Positions 16,854-25,727 of a stretch of 64,000 nt of DNA are shown here, piece by piece. The stretch's first letter is position 1. The number at the start of each line of letters is the position of its first letter. The stretch spans positions 62,001 to 126,000 of the forward strand of contig NZ_SPFY01000001.1 of NCBI RefSeq assembly GCF_005844325.1. The letters run 5' to 3'. Position numbers and translations under genes: made by a program. The notes beneath the pieces were generated by a model, which saw only the letters and a list, made by a program, of their open reading frames with translations, did not search any database and was not told where the DNA came from. This DNA is from Collinsella aerofaciens. Lineage in GTDB: Bacteria > Actinomycetota > Coriobacteriia > Coriobacteriales > Coriobacteriaceae.

Positions 16854-17981
16854 TTAGTAGCGCACGAAAATGTAGTTGTTGTTCATGCCGGCGGCAACGG
16901 AGCTGATGATAACACCCGTGTTGTAGTCGGAAGCATGAATCATCTGACCACCACCGATGTAAATGCCGGTGTGGTACGAGTTGACCACAACGTCACCGGG
17001 CTGCGGATCGGACACACGCGTCCAGCCCATAAAGGTGCCCGTGGTGCCCAGGCGGCAATAGCGACCAGTGAGGCAATAGCTAACAAAACCAGAGCAGTCG
17101 AAACTGTTCGGGCCAATTCCGCCCCAGGAATAGGCGCAACCAAGCTTGCTGTATGCACGCGAGACAACAGAACCGCCATCGACGGACTGGCTCGGAGCAG
17201 AAGGCGTCGGAGCCGGGGCAGGCGTGGAGGGCTGCGGTGTCGGAGCAGGTGCCGGCGTAGGAGCCGGAGTGTTGCCGCCCTGGTTGTTGTTATTGCTGGT
17301 CTGGCCACCGTTGTTGGTGTTCTCGGTCGCACCGGCAGTCTCGTTGCTCACCGTGGCCTTCTCGGCGGTACTGGCGTTGATGCCGGCCTGCAGCGCGGCG
17401 TTGGCCTCGGCCTCAGCGGCAAGCTCAGCCTGCAGCTGTGAATCCAGAGAGTTTACGACGTTCTGTGCTTCAGCCTGCTGGGCGTTAAGCTCGTCGACCT
17501 TCTTTTGCGTGGTGGCGACGTTCTTTTCCTGCTCGGCCTGCTTATCGGTGAGCTGCTGTTTGAGCTCCTTGACCTCTTGAATGGTCTGAGCCTGCTTATC
17601 GGAAACTTTGCCGTAGTAGAACAGACGGTTGAGCATATCGCTCAGGTCATCGACGCCCGTCAGAACCTGAAGCAGGCTCAGACCGCCGGTTTTGTACTCG
17701 CCGGCGACATAGGTCGAGAGCTTGGCCTGACCATCGGCGATCTCCTGCTGCTTTTGCGTGATCTCGCCAGCAGTCTGATCGAGCGCCTGCGTCTGCGTGG
17801 CGAGCTCATCGTAAATCTGCTGAGTTTGGGTACCGATCTGCTCGAGCTTCGTACGAGCAGCGGCAAGGTCGGATGCGGTATCGGCGTAGGCAGGAGCCGC
17901 GAGGCCCAAGCCCAAAACACAAGCGAGGGTTGCCGTAGCAGCGCAGCGTGCCATGTTTTTGTGCGTGTTTGCTGTGCGCAT
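16854..17981 (-). CDS. Secreted NlpC/P60 peptidoglycan hydrolase
   Basis: 375 residues: a signal peptide (about 1-33, ending APAYADT), a coiled-coil region (about 35-200) like those of PcsB/RipA-type hydrolases, a linker rich in N, P, A and T, and a C-terminal NlpC/P60 (C40) domain with the catalytic Cys in FDCSGFVSYCL and His in YHTGIYIGGG. It should cut D-Glu/m-DAP-type stem peptides during cell separation. AGGAAG precedes the ATG by six bases. The long low-complexity linker is normal for the family. Confidence 0.92.
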   Translation of the reverse strand: MRTANTHKNMARCAATATLACVLGLGLAAPAYADTASDLAAARTKLEQIGTQTQQIYDELATQTQALDQTAGEITQKQQEIADGQAKLSTYVAGEYKTGGLSLLQVLTGVDDLSDMLNRLFYYGKVSDKQAQTIQEVKELKQQLTDKQAEQEKNVATTQKKVDELNAQQAEAQNVVNSLDSQLQAELAAEAEANAALQAGINASTAEKATVSNETAGATENTNNGGQTSNNNNQGGNTPAPTPAPAPTPQPSTPAPAPTPSAPSQSVDGGSVVSRAYSKLGCAYSWGGIGPNSFDCSGFVSYCLTGRYCRLGTTGTFMGWTRVSDPQPGDVVVNSYHTGIYIGGGQMIHASDYNTGVIISSVAAGMNNNYIFVRY

Positions 17982-18013
17982 GTAGCTTCCTTTCCAGTAA
18001 CTAAGGGTAACGG

Positions 18014-18544
18014 CTAGTCCACCGTCACCAGGCTAAAGAGCTCCACATCGTCATTAGACGGTGTGAGCTTCTCGCGCGGGTTGAGAAACGCAAGCTCAAG
18101 GATACAACCGTAACCGACAAGCTTTGCGCCCATATCTCGCACCAGTTTACCTGTTGCCTCGACGGTTCCGCCCGTCGCGACCAAGTCGTCCAGAATCAAC
18201 ACGGTATCTTTAGAGCTGATAGCGTCGGCATGGATCTCAATTGAATCGGTGCCGTACTCGAGCTCGTAGCTCTGACTTACGGTCTCGCGCGGTAGCTTGC
18301 CAGGTTTACGTGCGGGAACAAAGCCGGCGCCAAGGGCTACAGCCACCGGTACGCCAACCATAAAGCCGCGAGCCTCGGGACCCACGACCTTGGTGATTCC
18401 CATGCCGGCAAAGTGCTCGGCGAGGGCATCGGTCATGGCTTTGAGCGCCTCGGGATTGCCAAAGAGCGGCGTGATGTCTTTAAAGATGACTCCGGGCTCG
18501 GGATAGTCGGGGATGTCGACGATTTGAGATTCGAAGTCGTACAT
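18014..18544 (-). CDS. apt: Adenine phosphoribosyltransferase
   Basis: 176 residues. Makes AMP from adenine and PRPP in purine salvage. The PRPP-binding motif VLILDDLVATGGT and the conserved ARGF segment (GPEARGFMVG) are present; the N-terminal IPDYPEPGVIFKDITPL is nearly invariant in Apt. I use the ATG at 18544 (MYDFESQ), with AAAGG upstream; an in-frame ATG five codons earlier overlaps that site. Confidence 0.96.
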   Translation of the reverse strand: MYDFESQIVDIPDYPEPGVIFKDITPLFGNPEALKAMTDALAEHFAGMGITKVVGPEARGFMVGVPVAVALGAGFVPARKPGKLPRETVSQSYELEYGTDSIEIHADAISSKDTVLILDDLVATGGTVEATGKLVRDMGAKLVGYGCILELAFLNPREKLTPSNDDVELFSLVTVD

Positions 18545-18584
18545 TGCATGACCTTTCAATGGGTTGCCGGATAAGCGGCAGCTG

Positions 18585-19463
18585 TTATTTGCCCGCGGTG
18601 GCGGTGCCGGATTGCGAAGGGGTGACGACCTTGAGCGGCTTTACGAGGGAATCCTCGTGCGAAGCCGGCGCGCCTATCTCTTCGTTTTTGGCCTTGGTTG
18701 ACTCGGAGCGAGTGATTTCCTCATCGAGTGCATCGATGTCGGCGTCCTCGACCACGGCGTTGAGCGACTCAAAAACGCGGTTCTTGAGCAGCGCGGTGTG
18801 CACGCCCTCCGTCAGGTCGTGAAGCTTCTTAAACGCACGCTCGAGCTTGGCGTCGCGCTCGTCATCGGAGGTGTCCATGCCGAGCATGCTCACGAGCACC
18901 TGCTCAAACATCGAGGACTCGCGGTTGGCGGAAGACACGTACTGACGCAGGTTGCGCGGCTCGATATGGAAGCGTGACAGCTCGGAGCAGTAGCGGATGA
19001 TCGGGAAATCGCGACCATCGACGAGCTCACGATTTTGCGGACTCTTGATGATGCGAATGAGGTCGTTCTCGGCGAGCGAGCGGATAAACGAAATCTCGAC
19101 GCCCAGCATATCGGGAATGGTCTCGATAGGATGCAGCTTTTGCTTAGTCTCCTTGGGCTCCGTCTTGAGCGGAACATCGGACAGCAAGCCCACCTCGTAA
19201 GCGAGCGTTGACAGGTCCGTGGCGTTTTCCAAGCGCTGCTTAATCACGTTGAGTGGCATATAGCGGGTCTTCTGCAGGTGCAGAATGACCTCCAGGCGAT
19301 CAACGTCCTCCTTGGAGTACTGACGGTATCCCTTAGGCGTACGATGAGGGGTAATGAGCCCCTCATCCTCTAGAAATCTAATTTTTGAGTTCGAAAGATC
19401 GGGGTATGCGCCTCGAAGTAGGTTGACGACTTGGCCGATACTCAGATAGTTGCGTTCGGCCAT
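18585..19463 (-). CDS. MerR-family regulator, FtsR-like
   Basis: 292 residues. The N-terminal winged helix is MerR-like (LSIGQVVNLLRGAYPDLSNSKIRFLEDEGLITPHRTPKGYRQYS) with the insertion PDLSNSKIRFLE that marks the actinobacterial FtsR/MerR subgroup. A long, acidic C-terminal part contains no recognised ligand domain. It starts three bases after an FHA gene, the same pairing as odhI-ftsR in Corynebacterium, where FtsR activates ftsZ. The target here is inferred only. Confidence 0.82.
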   Translation of the reverse strand: MAERNYLSIGQVVNLLRGAYPDLSNSKIRFLEDEGLITPHRTPKGYRQYSKEDVDRLEVILHLQKTRYMPLNVIKQRLENATDLSTLAYEVGLLSDVPLKTEPKETKQKLHPIETIPDMLGVEISFIRSLAENDLIRIIKSPQNRELVDGRDFPIIRYCSELSRFHIEPRNLRQYVSSANRESSMFEQVLVSMLGMDTSDDERDAKLERAFKKLHDLTEGVHTALLKNRVFESLNAVVEDADIDALDEEITRSESTKAKNEEIGAPASHEDSLVKPLKVVTPSQSGTATAGK

Positions 19464-19466
19464 GCC

Positions 19467-19901
19467 CTACTCACCGGTTTCGATGCGCTCCGGCGTGCTC
19501 TCGTGGTAGATGAGCGTAAACGTACCGATCTGGACGGAAGAACCGTCGTGCAGCGGGGCTGCATTGACGATGGCACCGTCGACCCAGGTGCCATTGAGCG
19601 AGCCCAAGTCCTCGATGCGAGCGCCGAGGCCCTCGCGAATAATGCGCGCGTGGCTGCGCGAAACGGTCATGTCATTGAGGAAGATGCCGTTCGCGGGATC
19701 GCGGCCAATGGTGGTCACGTCATCCTCGAGCTCAAAAGCGGCACCAGTCTGCGGACCCTTGACGATGGACAGAACGGGGGCGGTGATGCGCACGTTGGCC
19801 ATGAGGTCGGGAACGGTGACGTCGCTTGAAGGCACGCGGAATACGCAGGTAGCGTCAGCAGTCTTATCATTCTGAGGCATATTGTTAACCATGTTGTCCA
19901 T
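19467..19901 (-). CDS. FHA-domain protein (GarA/OdhI-like)
   Basis: 144 residues: a ~50-residue N-terminal tail and an FHA domain with the phosphothreonine-binding signature (TTIGRDPANGIFLNDMTVSRSHARI ... GSLNGTWVDG). GarA/OdhI proteins are switched by Ser/Thr kinases and regulate 2-oxoglutarate metabolism through a threonine pair (ETT) in the tail. I do not see a clear ETT motif here, so the metabolic role may not apply. The ATG at 19901 follows AGGGG by six bases. Coupled to the MerR gene. Confidence 0.85.
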   Translation of the reverse strand: MDNMVNNMPQNDKTADATCVFRVPSSDVTVPDLMANVRITAPVLSIVKGPQTGAAFELEDDVTTIGRDPANGIFLNDMTVSRSHARIIREGLGARIEDLGSLNGTWVDGAIVNAAPLHDGSSVQIGTFTLIYHESTPERIETGE

Positions 19902-19967
19902 GACAACCCCTAACTTATCGCGGACGTGCCGCAAATAATGAACCGTACGTAATCATACCCCAACGAA

Positions 19968-20672
19968 TCAGTCTTCGATTTCAGGGTTCAGAAAGTCGAT
20001 GTCCTCGTCCTCGGGATGCGTGAGAGCCTGTTTAATGGCCGCTCCGCCCTTAATGGAGTAGATGACAGCGGTGAGCATGGAGAAGATCACGCCGCCGTAC
20101 ACAAAGAAGATGCCGAGGGGCATCGAGCTTCCGTTGAGGCCCGGGAAGGCCGTAAGGGCTGAAGGTAAAAGATGCAGGCCGTCAATAACGGGGAACCCGA
20201 GCAGCATGAGCGAGAAGCCGGTCATGAGCAGCGCTGTGGCAATCTTTCCGGGGAAGACAACATCGATGGGGCGACGGTGATAATGGCGCACGATAAGCGT
20301 GCCGATGCCCAGATAGATGTCGCGGCCAATAATGAGCACGCAGACCCAGATGGGCAGCTCTCCGCGGACCACCAGCCCCAAGACGCCGGTGAACAGCAGC
20401 GCACGGTCGCAAATGGGATCCATGACCTTGCCGAGCCATGAGACCGTCTTAGTCATGCGAGCGATCTGACCGTCCATCCAGTCGGTGGAGGCGGCAACGG
20501 CGTAGATAACGATGGCGATGACGCGGTTGTTGTCCGTCACAAACAGGTACAGAAATACCAGGGTGAGGATCAGGCGCGTAAAGGTGATGAAATTGGAGAT
20601 CGTAAAGATCTTATTCGACGGGTAATCGGAAGTGCCGATAAGCTCCTTTTTGATCTTCTTTTTGATGCCCAC
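19968..20672 (-). CDS. CDP-alcohol phosphatidyltransferase (PgsA family)
   Basis: 234 residues, about five membrane segments. The catalytic motif D-G-x2-A-R-x8-G-x3-D-x3-D is seen in full (DGQIARMTKTVSWLGKVMDP ICD), so it should join a CDP-diacylglycerol to an alcohol, most likely glycerol-3-phosphate or a related polyol. The GTG at 20672 is chosen because GGGGGAG lies five bases upstream; earlier in-frame codons lack a site. The C-terminal ~60 residues are acidic and unusual. It lies upstream of the FHA-MerR pair on the same strand. Confidence 0.85.
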   Translation of the reverse strand: MGIKKKIKKELIGTSDYPSNKIFTISNFITFTRLILTLVFLYLFVTDNNRVIAIVIYAVAASTDWMDGQIARMTKTVSWLGKVMDPICDRALLFTGVLGLVVRGELPIWVCVLIIGRDIYLGIGTLIVRHYHRRPIDVVFPGKIATALLMTGFSLMLLGFPVIDGLHLLPSALTAFPGLNGSSMPLGIFFVYGGVIFSMLTAVIYSIKGGAAIKQALTHPEDEDIDFLNPEIED

Positions 20673-20798
20673 AGGACTCCCCCGCTGGTTAACGACAAAA
20701 CTTTCGATACTATACCCGTTCCGGCGATGTCTATCCAGCGTAAGCATAGAGAGTCCAGACATGTGGAGGGCGCTTTTAGGCGGCGGGGATTTCGCATT

Positions 20799-20857
20799 CG
20801 TGTACATCAGCCTCCAAACATGTCGAAAAATGTCGATTTTGGTGGCTGATGTACACG
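20799..20857. repeat. 14-bp inverted repeat in the gap before the tRNA fragment
   Basis: CGTGTACATCAGCC (20799-20812) and GGCTGATGTACACG (20844-20857) are perfect complements 31 bases apart. It lies upstream of the pgsA-family gene. Function unknown. Confidence 0.5.
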
Positions 20858-20931
20858 TTTTGATTCGGTGATTACATCGAGCGGGAACGTTGTTGCTTTA
20901 AGCAAAATAATCATGGTGATTAAAACAAAAA

Positions 20932-20956
20932 AGGTCAGGCACTAGGTGCCTGACCT
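20932..20956 (-). terminator. Terminator of the former tRNA-Pro gene
   Basis: AGGTCAGGCAC and GTGCCTGACCT form a perfect 11-bp stem with a 3-base loop; on the minus strand it is followed by a run of Ts (A run at 20926-20932). It lies 10 bases past the CCA end of the tRNA fragment. Confidence 0.85.
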
Positions 20957-20965
20957 GCAAACTTC

Positions 20966-21010
20966 TGGTCGGGACGACTGGATTCGAACCAGCGACCCCT
21001 TGACCCCCAG
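20966..21010 (-). pseudogene. 3' fragment of tRNA-Pro(GGG), probable attachment site
   Basis: On the minus strand the sequence reads as the 3' half of a tRNA: CTGGGGGTCA (anticodon loop end with GGG), variable loop, T arm GGTTCGAATCC, acceptor CGTCCCG, A, CCA. The D arm and 5' acceptor strand that should pair with CGTCCCG are absent to the right. This is the expected leftover when an element integrates at a tRNA 3' end and the intact gene lies at its far end. An integrase gene starts 250 bases away. The gap from here to 21,260 shows no gene; it has repeated AGCGCA motifs (21,050-21,080) that could be arm sites. Confidence 0.8.
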
Positions 21011-21260
21011 CGAGGTCAGAATGACCCTGACCTGTGCTTATTTTGTTAAAACACGCGCAGATAGCGCAAGTAGCGCATTTCCGCATTTGCATATTTTACC
21101 AGCTCAGCGCGGTCTGTCCAGATAGCATATTTTCGGCTTCGAGGAGCGCGGTGCAGCCGATGATTTAATCAACGGGGGTAGGAGCCCCGAATCGTCGCCT
21201 CTCCGGGTTCCCGCAGGTGGGCCCGCCTGTTTCTAATCAACTGCGGATTTAGGAGCAGAC

Positions 21261-22385
21261 ATGCAGAACGAGAAATGCAGCAATAAAACCTTACGCGTAT
21301 GCGGAGCCGGCGGCGTGAGGAAGAACAAGGGCAAATGGCAGGCTGTCGTGACGGTGGCCGACGAGATGACCGGGAAGAAGGTCCAGAGGACCAGGAACAC
21401 CCGCGTGCCCTGTCTGAAGCAGAGCGCGCGGGGAAAGGCGGCGGCGATGCGCGTCCTCGCGGAATTCAGGTCGGAGGTCGAGCTGGAACTCGCCGAGGCC
21501 GAGGAGGCGAGGGCCGCTATCGGCGCCGGGCTTCCCGCCGAACAGCGGGATGACTACGCCGCGCTGCCGCTTTCCGAGGCGCTCGAGAAGTTCATCGACT
21601 TCTGCCTGGAGATGAACAGGATCACCCCGACGACCCGCGACGACTACCACTACAGCGCCCTGCACATCGAGCGAGACGAGCTGGGTCTGGTCCCCGTGAA
21701 CGAGGTGACGACCGACGACGTCAACGCGTGGTCGAGGCGCAGGATCGCCCTGGGCACGGCGCCGGACACGCTCAACAAGTCATTCAAGCTCGGCAAGCGG
21801 CTCTACGCCGTCCTGCTGAAGCGCAGCAACGACACGATCGGGAGGAACCCGTTCGACGGCGCCCTCGCGCCCAGGGTCATTGCCAGGCCCAGGAACGCGC
21901 TGCGCTCCGACCTCGTGCCGAAGCTCAACTCGGTGACCTCGATGATGCCGGACTCGACCTTCAGGCGGGCGGTCGTGCTCGCCCTGCACACCGGGATGCG
22001 CATCGGCGAGGTCTGCGGCCTGCGCTGGTGTGACGTCGACTTCGAGTCGGGGCTCATCACGGTCAGGCACTCGGTGGCCTACGTCAAGGACAGGGGCTCC
22101 TTCATCAAGGACACCAAGAACCACGACTTGAGGACGATCCCCGTCGATCCGGTGGGCCTGCTCCCCTTCCTGAAAGAGATCCACGAGATCGATTCGCAGA
22201 GGCTCCGGGAGGCATCGGCCCTCGGCCTGCGCGACCTCGCGGACAGCTACGTCGTGTCGCGGCCGGACGGCTCCTTCGCCACCACCAGTTACATCCGCAG
22301 GGCGTTCAAGACGTTCTCGGAGACCAACGGCCTCATGGGCACCAACGACGAGCTGATCACGTTCCACGGCCTGCGCCACCCGTAT
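21261..22385 (+). pseudogene. Tyrosine integrase, truncated by the ICE
   Basis: About 373 native residues of a phage/ICE tyrosine recombinase. The N-terminal AP2-like arm-binding and SAM-like core-binding regions are present, and the catalytic domain has its first arginine (LHTGMRIGEVCGLRW) and the start of the HxLR box (FHGLRH). After the codon at 22377-22379 the family similarity ends, and the frame runs into ICE sequence up to 22547, so the second half of the HxxR/H/Y cluster including the nucleophilic tyrosine is lost. The protein cannot recombine. RBS TTTAGGAG before the ATG at 21261. It originally belonged to the island at tRNA-Pro. Confidence 0.85.
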
Positions 22386-22407
22386 GTCAAGCACACGACA
22401 AAAATTT

Positions 22408-22545
22408 TTAGCTTGCGCTTGATGGATTTTCAAGCGCAGGCTTATCCTGATGCTCGGCGAAAAACTCGCGGAGCTTGTCAGCTTCATCGGGGAGGACAAA
22501 GCCAAAGCCCTGTCCGTCCACTCTGCAATAGAAAGCAATTTTCAT
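22408..22545 (-). CDS. Small hypothetical protein at the ICE end
   Basis: 45 residues starting MKIAFYCRVDG, with GAGGTGGC six bases before the ATG. It starts 10 bases after the stop of the first recombinase and ends at the ICE border, inside the hairpin at 22414-22438. I do not recognise it. Its position suggests it is translated with the recombinases; it might be an excision helper, but nothing in the sequence shows this. Confidence 0.45.
   Translation of the reverse strand: MKIAFYCRVDGQGFGFVLPDEADKLREFFAEHQDKPALENPSSAS
22414..22438 (-). terminator. Terminator at the ICE left end
   Basis: TGCGCTTGA and TCAAGCGCA form a 9-bp stem around a 7-base loop; on the minus strand it is followed by AAAAATTTTT. 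It would end the recombinase transcript before it leaves the ICE. Confidence 0.65.
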
Positions 22546-22555
22546 GACTGCCACC

Positions 22556-24082
22556 TCAATCAAAAATGTCCTGGATTTTGTATGCGATCTCAATGCGCTT
22601 GTCGGGGTACACCAGCACCCTGTCGATCAGCAGCTCGGCCAGCTCGGTGGTCAGCGTGTCCGCATCGAAAATTGCCTTGGACGCTTCCATGCGGCTGTCC
22701 TGCCGTGCCTGTTCGTCCCGTTTCTGCTTCGCCTGTGCCAATACTGCGGCATAGGCGTTTTTCGTTTTCAAAAGCAGCTCGTCACACGCAGTCTTTTCCG
22801 CCTTGTAGGTGTTCAGGTCAATCTCGCCCATGAGATAGCGTTCATACAAGGCGCGCTTACCGTCTTGCAGTGCCTCGATCTGCTGCTCATATTCGGTGCG
22901 TTCCGGTACGGAAGCATCCACCCGGAGCGTACCGTCAGGGGCAAGTGGCGCGGCGGCTTCCATCTGCTTTTTCAGCGTCAGGAATACCGCCTGCTCCAGC
23001 TCTGCGGCGTTCAGGCGCATCTTGTGGCAGCGGCTTTCTTCGTCTGCTTCGGAATGGCGGCAGTAATAATACGAGGTTTTCTGCATGGTGCGGGACAGTG
23101 CATGGCCGCAGCAGCCGCAGAAGGCTTTGCCCTTCAGCGGGTAGTCCCGCTTCTTTTTGTTGGGCTGTGAAAAGCGGAGCTGACTGGCCTGCGCGGTATC
23201 AAACACGGCTTTCTCAATGATGGCCGGGTGATGGTCGGGGATGATGTACCATGATTCTCTGTCCTTCAGGCGGCTTCTGTTGCCGCCTACTTCGAGAACT
23301 GCCCGCTTGCCAATCACATACACGCCGGTGTAGCGTTCGTCCTCCAAAATGCGGAGAATGGTGGATGTACTCCAAATCCCGTGACAGCGGGAAATATCGT
23401 GTGTGTGATTGCCTCGCGCCGCTTTGTACTGGCCGGGGGTGGGGATGTTTCTGCGGAACAGCTCTCGCGTGATGGCGGTGGCGTTGATGCCCTCGGCGGC
23501 AAGCTGGAAGATGAGCTGCACAACGGCAGCGGCCTCCGGGTCAGGCTCCATTCTGCCATCGGCGCTTTTGCGGTAGCCATAGGGACAGATTTTGCTCTGA
23601 TACTCGCCGCGCTGCATCTTGGCGTACTTGGCGCTCTTGGTCTTGATGGACATATCGCGGCTGTAATATTCGCTGATGAGATACTTGAATGCTACGTCCA
23701 TGCCGCCGGTGTCACCCTTGAATTTGCTGCTGTCAAAATCGTCGCTGATGGAAATGAAGCGGGTATGGAACAGCGGGAACACGCGCTCGATAAAGTAGCC
23801 GGTTTCAATGCTGTTTCGCCCGAAGCGGGAAAAATCCTTGACGATGATGCAGTCGATTTGATTGGCCCGCACCAGCTCAATGAGCTTCTGTACCTGCGGA
23901 CGCTCAAAATTCGTGCCGCTGTACCCGTTGTCGATGAACTCCATGATCTCCGCGTTCAGGGCTTCCGGCATGGAGGCCGCATATTCGTGGAGGACAAGAC
24001 TCTGGTTTTCGATACTCAGACTGTCATACTTGTAGTCCTCAATGGAGAGGCGGATATAGAGAGCAATCACATATTTCTGCAT
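22556..24082 (-). CDS. Large serine recombinase 1
   Basis: 508 residues. Resolvase-type catalytic domain at the N terminus (YIRLSIEDYKYDSLSIENQ with the nucleophilic Ser; VKDFSRFGRNSIETGYF), a Recombinase domain, a zinc ribbon (FCGCCGHAL ... CRHSE/CHKMR) and a coiled-coil region. Large serine recombinases of this type integrate and excise ICEs without high-energy cofactors. It overlaps the next recombinase gene by 16 bases and has GGAGGTG before its ATG. Ser in Y-x-R-x-S is present, so it should be active. Confidence 0.93.
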   Translation of the reverse strand: MQKYVIALYIRLSIEDYKYDSLSIENQSLVLHEYAASMPEALNAEIMEFIDNGYSGTNFERPQVQKLIELVRANQIDCIIVKDFSRFGRNSIETGYFIERVFPLFHTRFISISDDFDSSKFKGDTGGMDVAFKYLISEYYSRDMSIKTKSAKYAKMQRGEYQSKICPYGYRKSADGRMEPDPEAAAVVQLIFQLAAEGINATAITRELFRRNIPTPGQYKAARGNHTHDISRCHGIWSTSTILRILEDERYTGVYVIGKRAVLEVGGNRSRLKDRESWYIIPDHHPAIIEKAVFDTAQASQLRFSQPNKKKRDYPLKGKAFCGCCGHALSRTMQKTSYYYCRHSEADEESRCHKMRLNAAELEQAVFLTLKKQMEAAAPLAPDGTLRVDASVPERTEYEQQIEALQDGKRALYERYLMGEIDLNTYKAEKTACDELLLKTKNAYAAVLAQAKQKRDEQARQDSRMEASKAIFDADTLTTELAELLIDRVLVYPDKRIEIAYKIQDIFD

Positions 24083-25725
24083 TGTTCCAGCACCTCCGCA
24101 TAGGTTTCAAACTCGCTCTGGAAACGATAGCGCACCGTGATTTGCTTATCATGGGACACCTCGATGCGGTCGATCAGCCGCTCGATGAGTGCGCCGGTCA
24201 GCGCCCGGTCGGTCTTGATTTGTGCGGCATCCTGTTCCAGCACCCGGTGCTGCTCTGCTTGAGCATCCATCGTTCGCAGGCCGTCCTCCAACTGTTCCAT
24301 TTCCACGGCGAGGTCGGCAATGCGGCTTTCGTACTTCTCCTTGTAGTCAAAGTATTCATCCTTGGTGAGAACGCCTTGGACGAGGTTTTCATATAAACTC
24401 CGCACGATACTGCGAAGCCGCTGGATTTCCTGTTTGCGGCTGGTGATCTTCTCCCGCAGCTCAGCGCGGTCAGCGGCCTGCCGGGGCAGCTCCGCAAGAG
24501 AGAGGGTGTATTGCCCCAGCGCCGTATCAAGCGAGTCCTGAAGCATATCTGCCAACATATCCAGCAACGCATCCTCGCGGATGGTCACGCCGGGGCAGGC
24601 ATCCTTGCTGATTCGGCTCTGGCTCAGACAATGGTAGAAGTACACATCGTCGGACTTCTTGCGGATGTTTCTCTGCCGGTGCAGGCTGCCGCCGCAATGG
24701 GCGCAGAACACCTTGCCTTTGAGAAGATTCGGCGTGTAGGCTTTGACCTCCCGTGCCTTGGCGCGGCTGGCGGTCTGATTGAGTATTTCCTGCACCGCCG
24801 CGAACTGTTCCCGGCTGATGATGGCCTCGTGGGTGTCCCGTACCACCGTCCATTCCTCGGCATCGGCCTTGACCTGCCGGTGATCCACGGTTTTGGTCTG
24901 CCCCTGAACGAGATCTCCGGTGTAGACCTCGGAGCGGAGAATAACGCCGACTGTTCGGGTTTGCCACTTGCCGCTGCCGAGCAAATTTTCGTGGGTGATC
25001 TTGCCCTGCATCTTCTTATAGTGGCTGGGAGTGAGAACGCCCGCTTCATTCAGCCGCACGGCGATGGTATTGAGGCCAGCGCCCTCGGAAGCCCAGCGGA
25101 ACATCCGCTGCACCACAACGGCGGCAACAGGGTCGATGATAAGCTGGTGGCAATCGTCCTCGGCTTTCAGATAGCCGTAGGGAGTACGCGCCCCGATGAA
25201 CTTGCCGTCCTTCATGGCCTGCCGCTGCTGCGCTCTGATCTTTCGCCCAATGTCCAAAGCGTAGGCTTCGTTTATCATGTTCCGCAGCGGAATGATGATA
25301 CCGGAATGGGCGTCCTCCGGGGCGACGGTATCGAAGTTTTCATTGACCGCAATAAAGCGGATGTTGCGGATGCGGAAATACTGCTCAATGTAGTAGCCGG
25401 TGTCGATGGTGTTCCGCCCCAAACGGGAGAGGTCTTTCACAATGACGCAGTTGACGTGACCAGCCTCAATATCTGAGAGCATCTGCTGAAAGCCCGGACG
25501 GTGGAAGTTTGTCCCGGTCGCGCCGTTGTCAATGTAGGTATCGTACACGCTGATCTCCGGGTACTGCTCCAGATAGCGGGCAATAATCATCTGCTGGGTT
25601 TCAATGGATACGCTGTGCGTGTGGGTATCCTCCACCGAAAGGCGGACATAGATCGCGGCGCGGCAAGCGGCGTCAGCCTCCTGCACGGCCACCGCAGCCG
25701 TTTCTTTTCTGCTTTTCCTTGCCAT
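24067..25725 (-). CDS. Large serine recombinase 2
   Basis: 552 residues with the same three-part layout: catalytic domain (YVRLSVEDTHTHSVS ... VKDLSRLGRNTIDTGYY), Recombinase domain, zinc ribbon (FCAHCGGSLHRQ) and a C-terminal coiled coil. It is only distantly similar to recombinases 1 and 3, so this is an old multi-recombinase set rather than a recent duplication. It starts 3 bases after the stop of recombinase 3 and has AGGTGGG before the ATG. Confidence 0.93.
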   Translation of the reverse strand: MARKSRKETAAVAVQEADAACRAAIYVRLSVEDTHTHSVSIETQQMIIARYLEQYPEISVYDTYIDNGATGTNFHRPGFQQMLSDIEAGHVNCVIVKDLSRLGRNTIDTGYYIEQYFRIRNIRFIAVNENFDTVAPEDAHSGIIIPLRNMINEAYALDIGRKIRAQQRQAMKDGKFIGARTPYGYLKAEDDCHQLIIDPVAAVVVQRMFRWASEGAGLNTIAVRLNEAGVLTPSHYKKMQGKITHENLLGSGKWQTRTVGVILRSEVYTGDLVQGQTKTVDHRQVKADAEEWTVVRDTHEAIISREQFAAVQEILNQTASRAKAREVKAYTPNLLKGKVFCAHCGGSLHRQRNIRKKSDDVYFYHCLSQSRISKDACPGVTIREDALLDMLADMLQDSLDTALGQYTLSLAELPRQAADRAELREKITSRKQEIQRLRSIVRSLYENLVQGVLTKDEYFDYKEKYESRIADLAVEMEQLEDGLRTMDAQAEQHRVLEQDAAQIKTDRALTGALIERLIDRIEVSHDKQITVRYRFQSEFETYAEVLEQCRNM

Positions 25726-25727
25726 GC

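Noticed and set aside
20966-21050. A complete tRNA-Pro gene
   Set aside because: The 5' acceptor strand, D arm and left anticodon stem do not pair with the 3' part; only a fragment is present.
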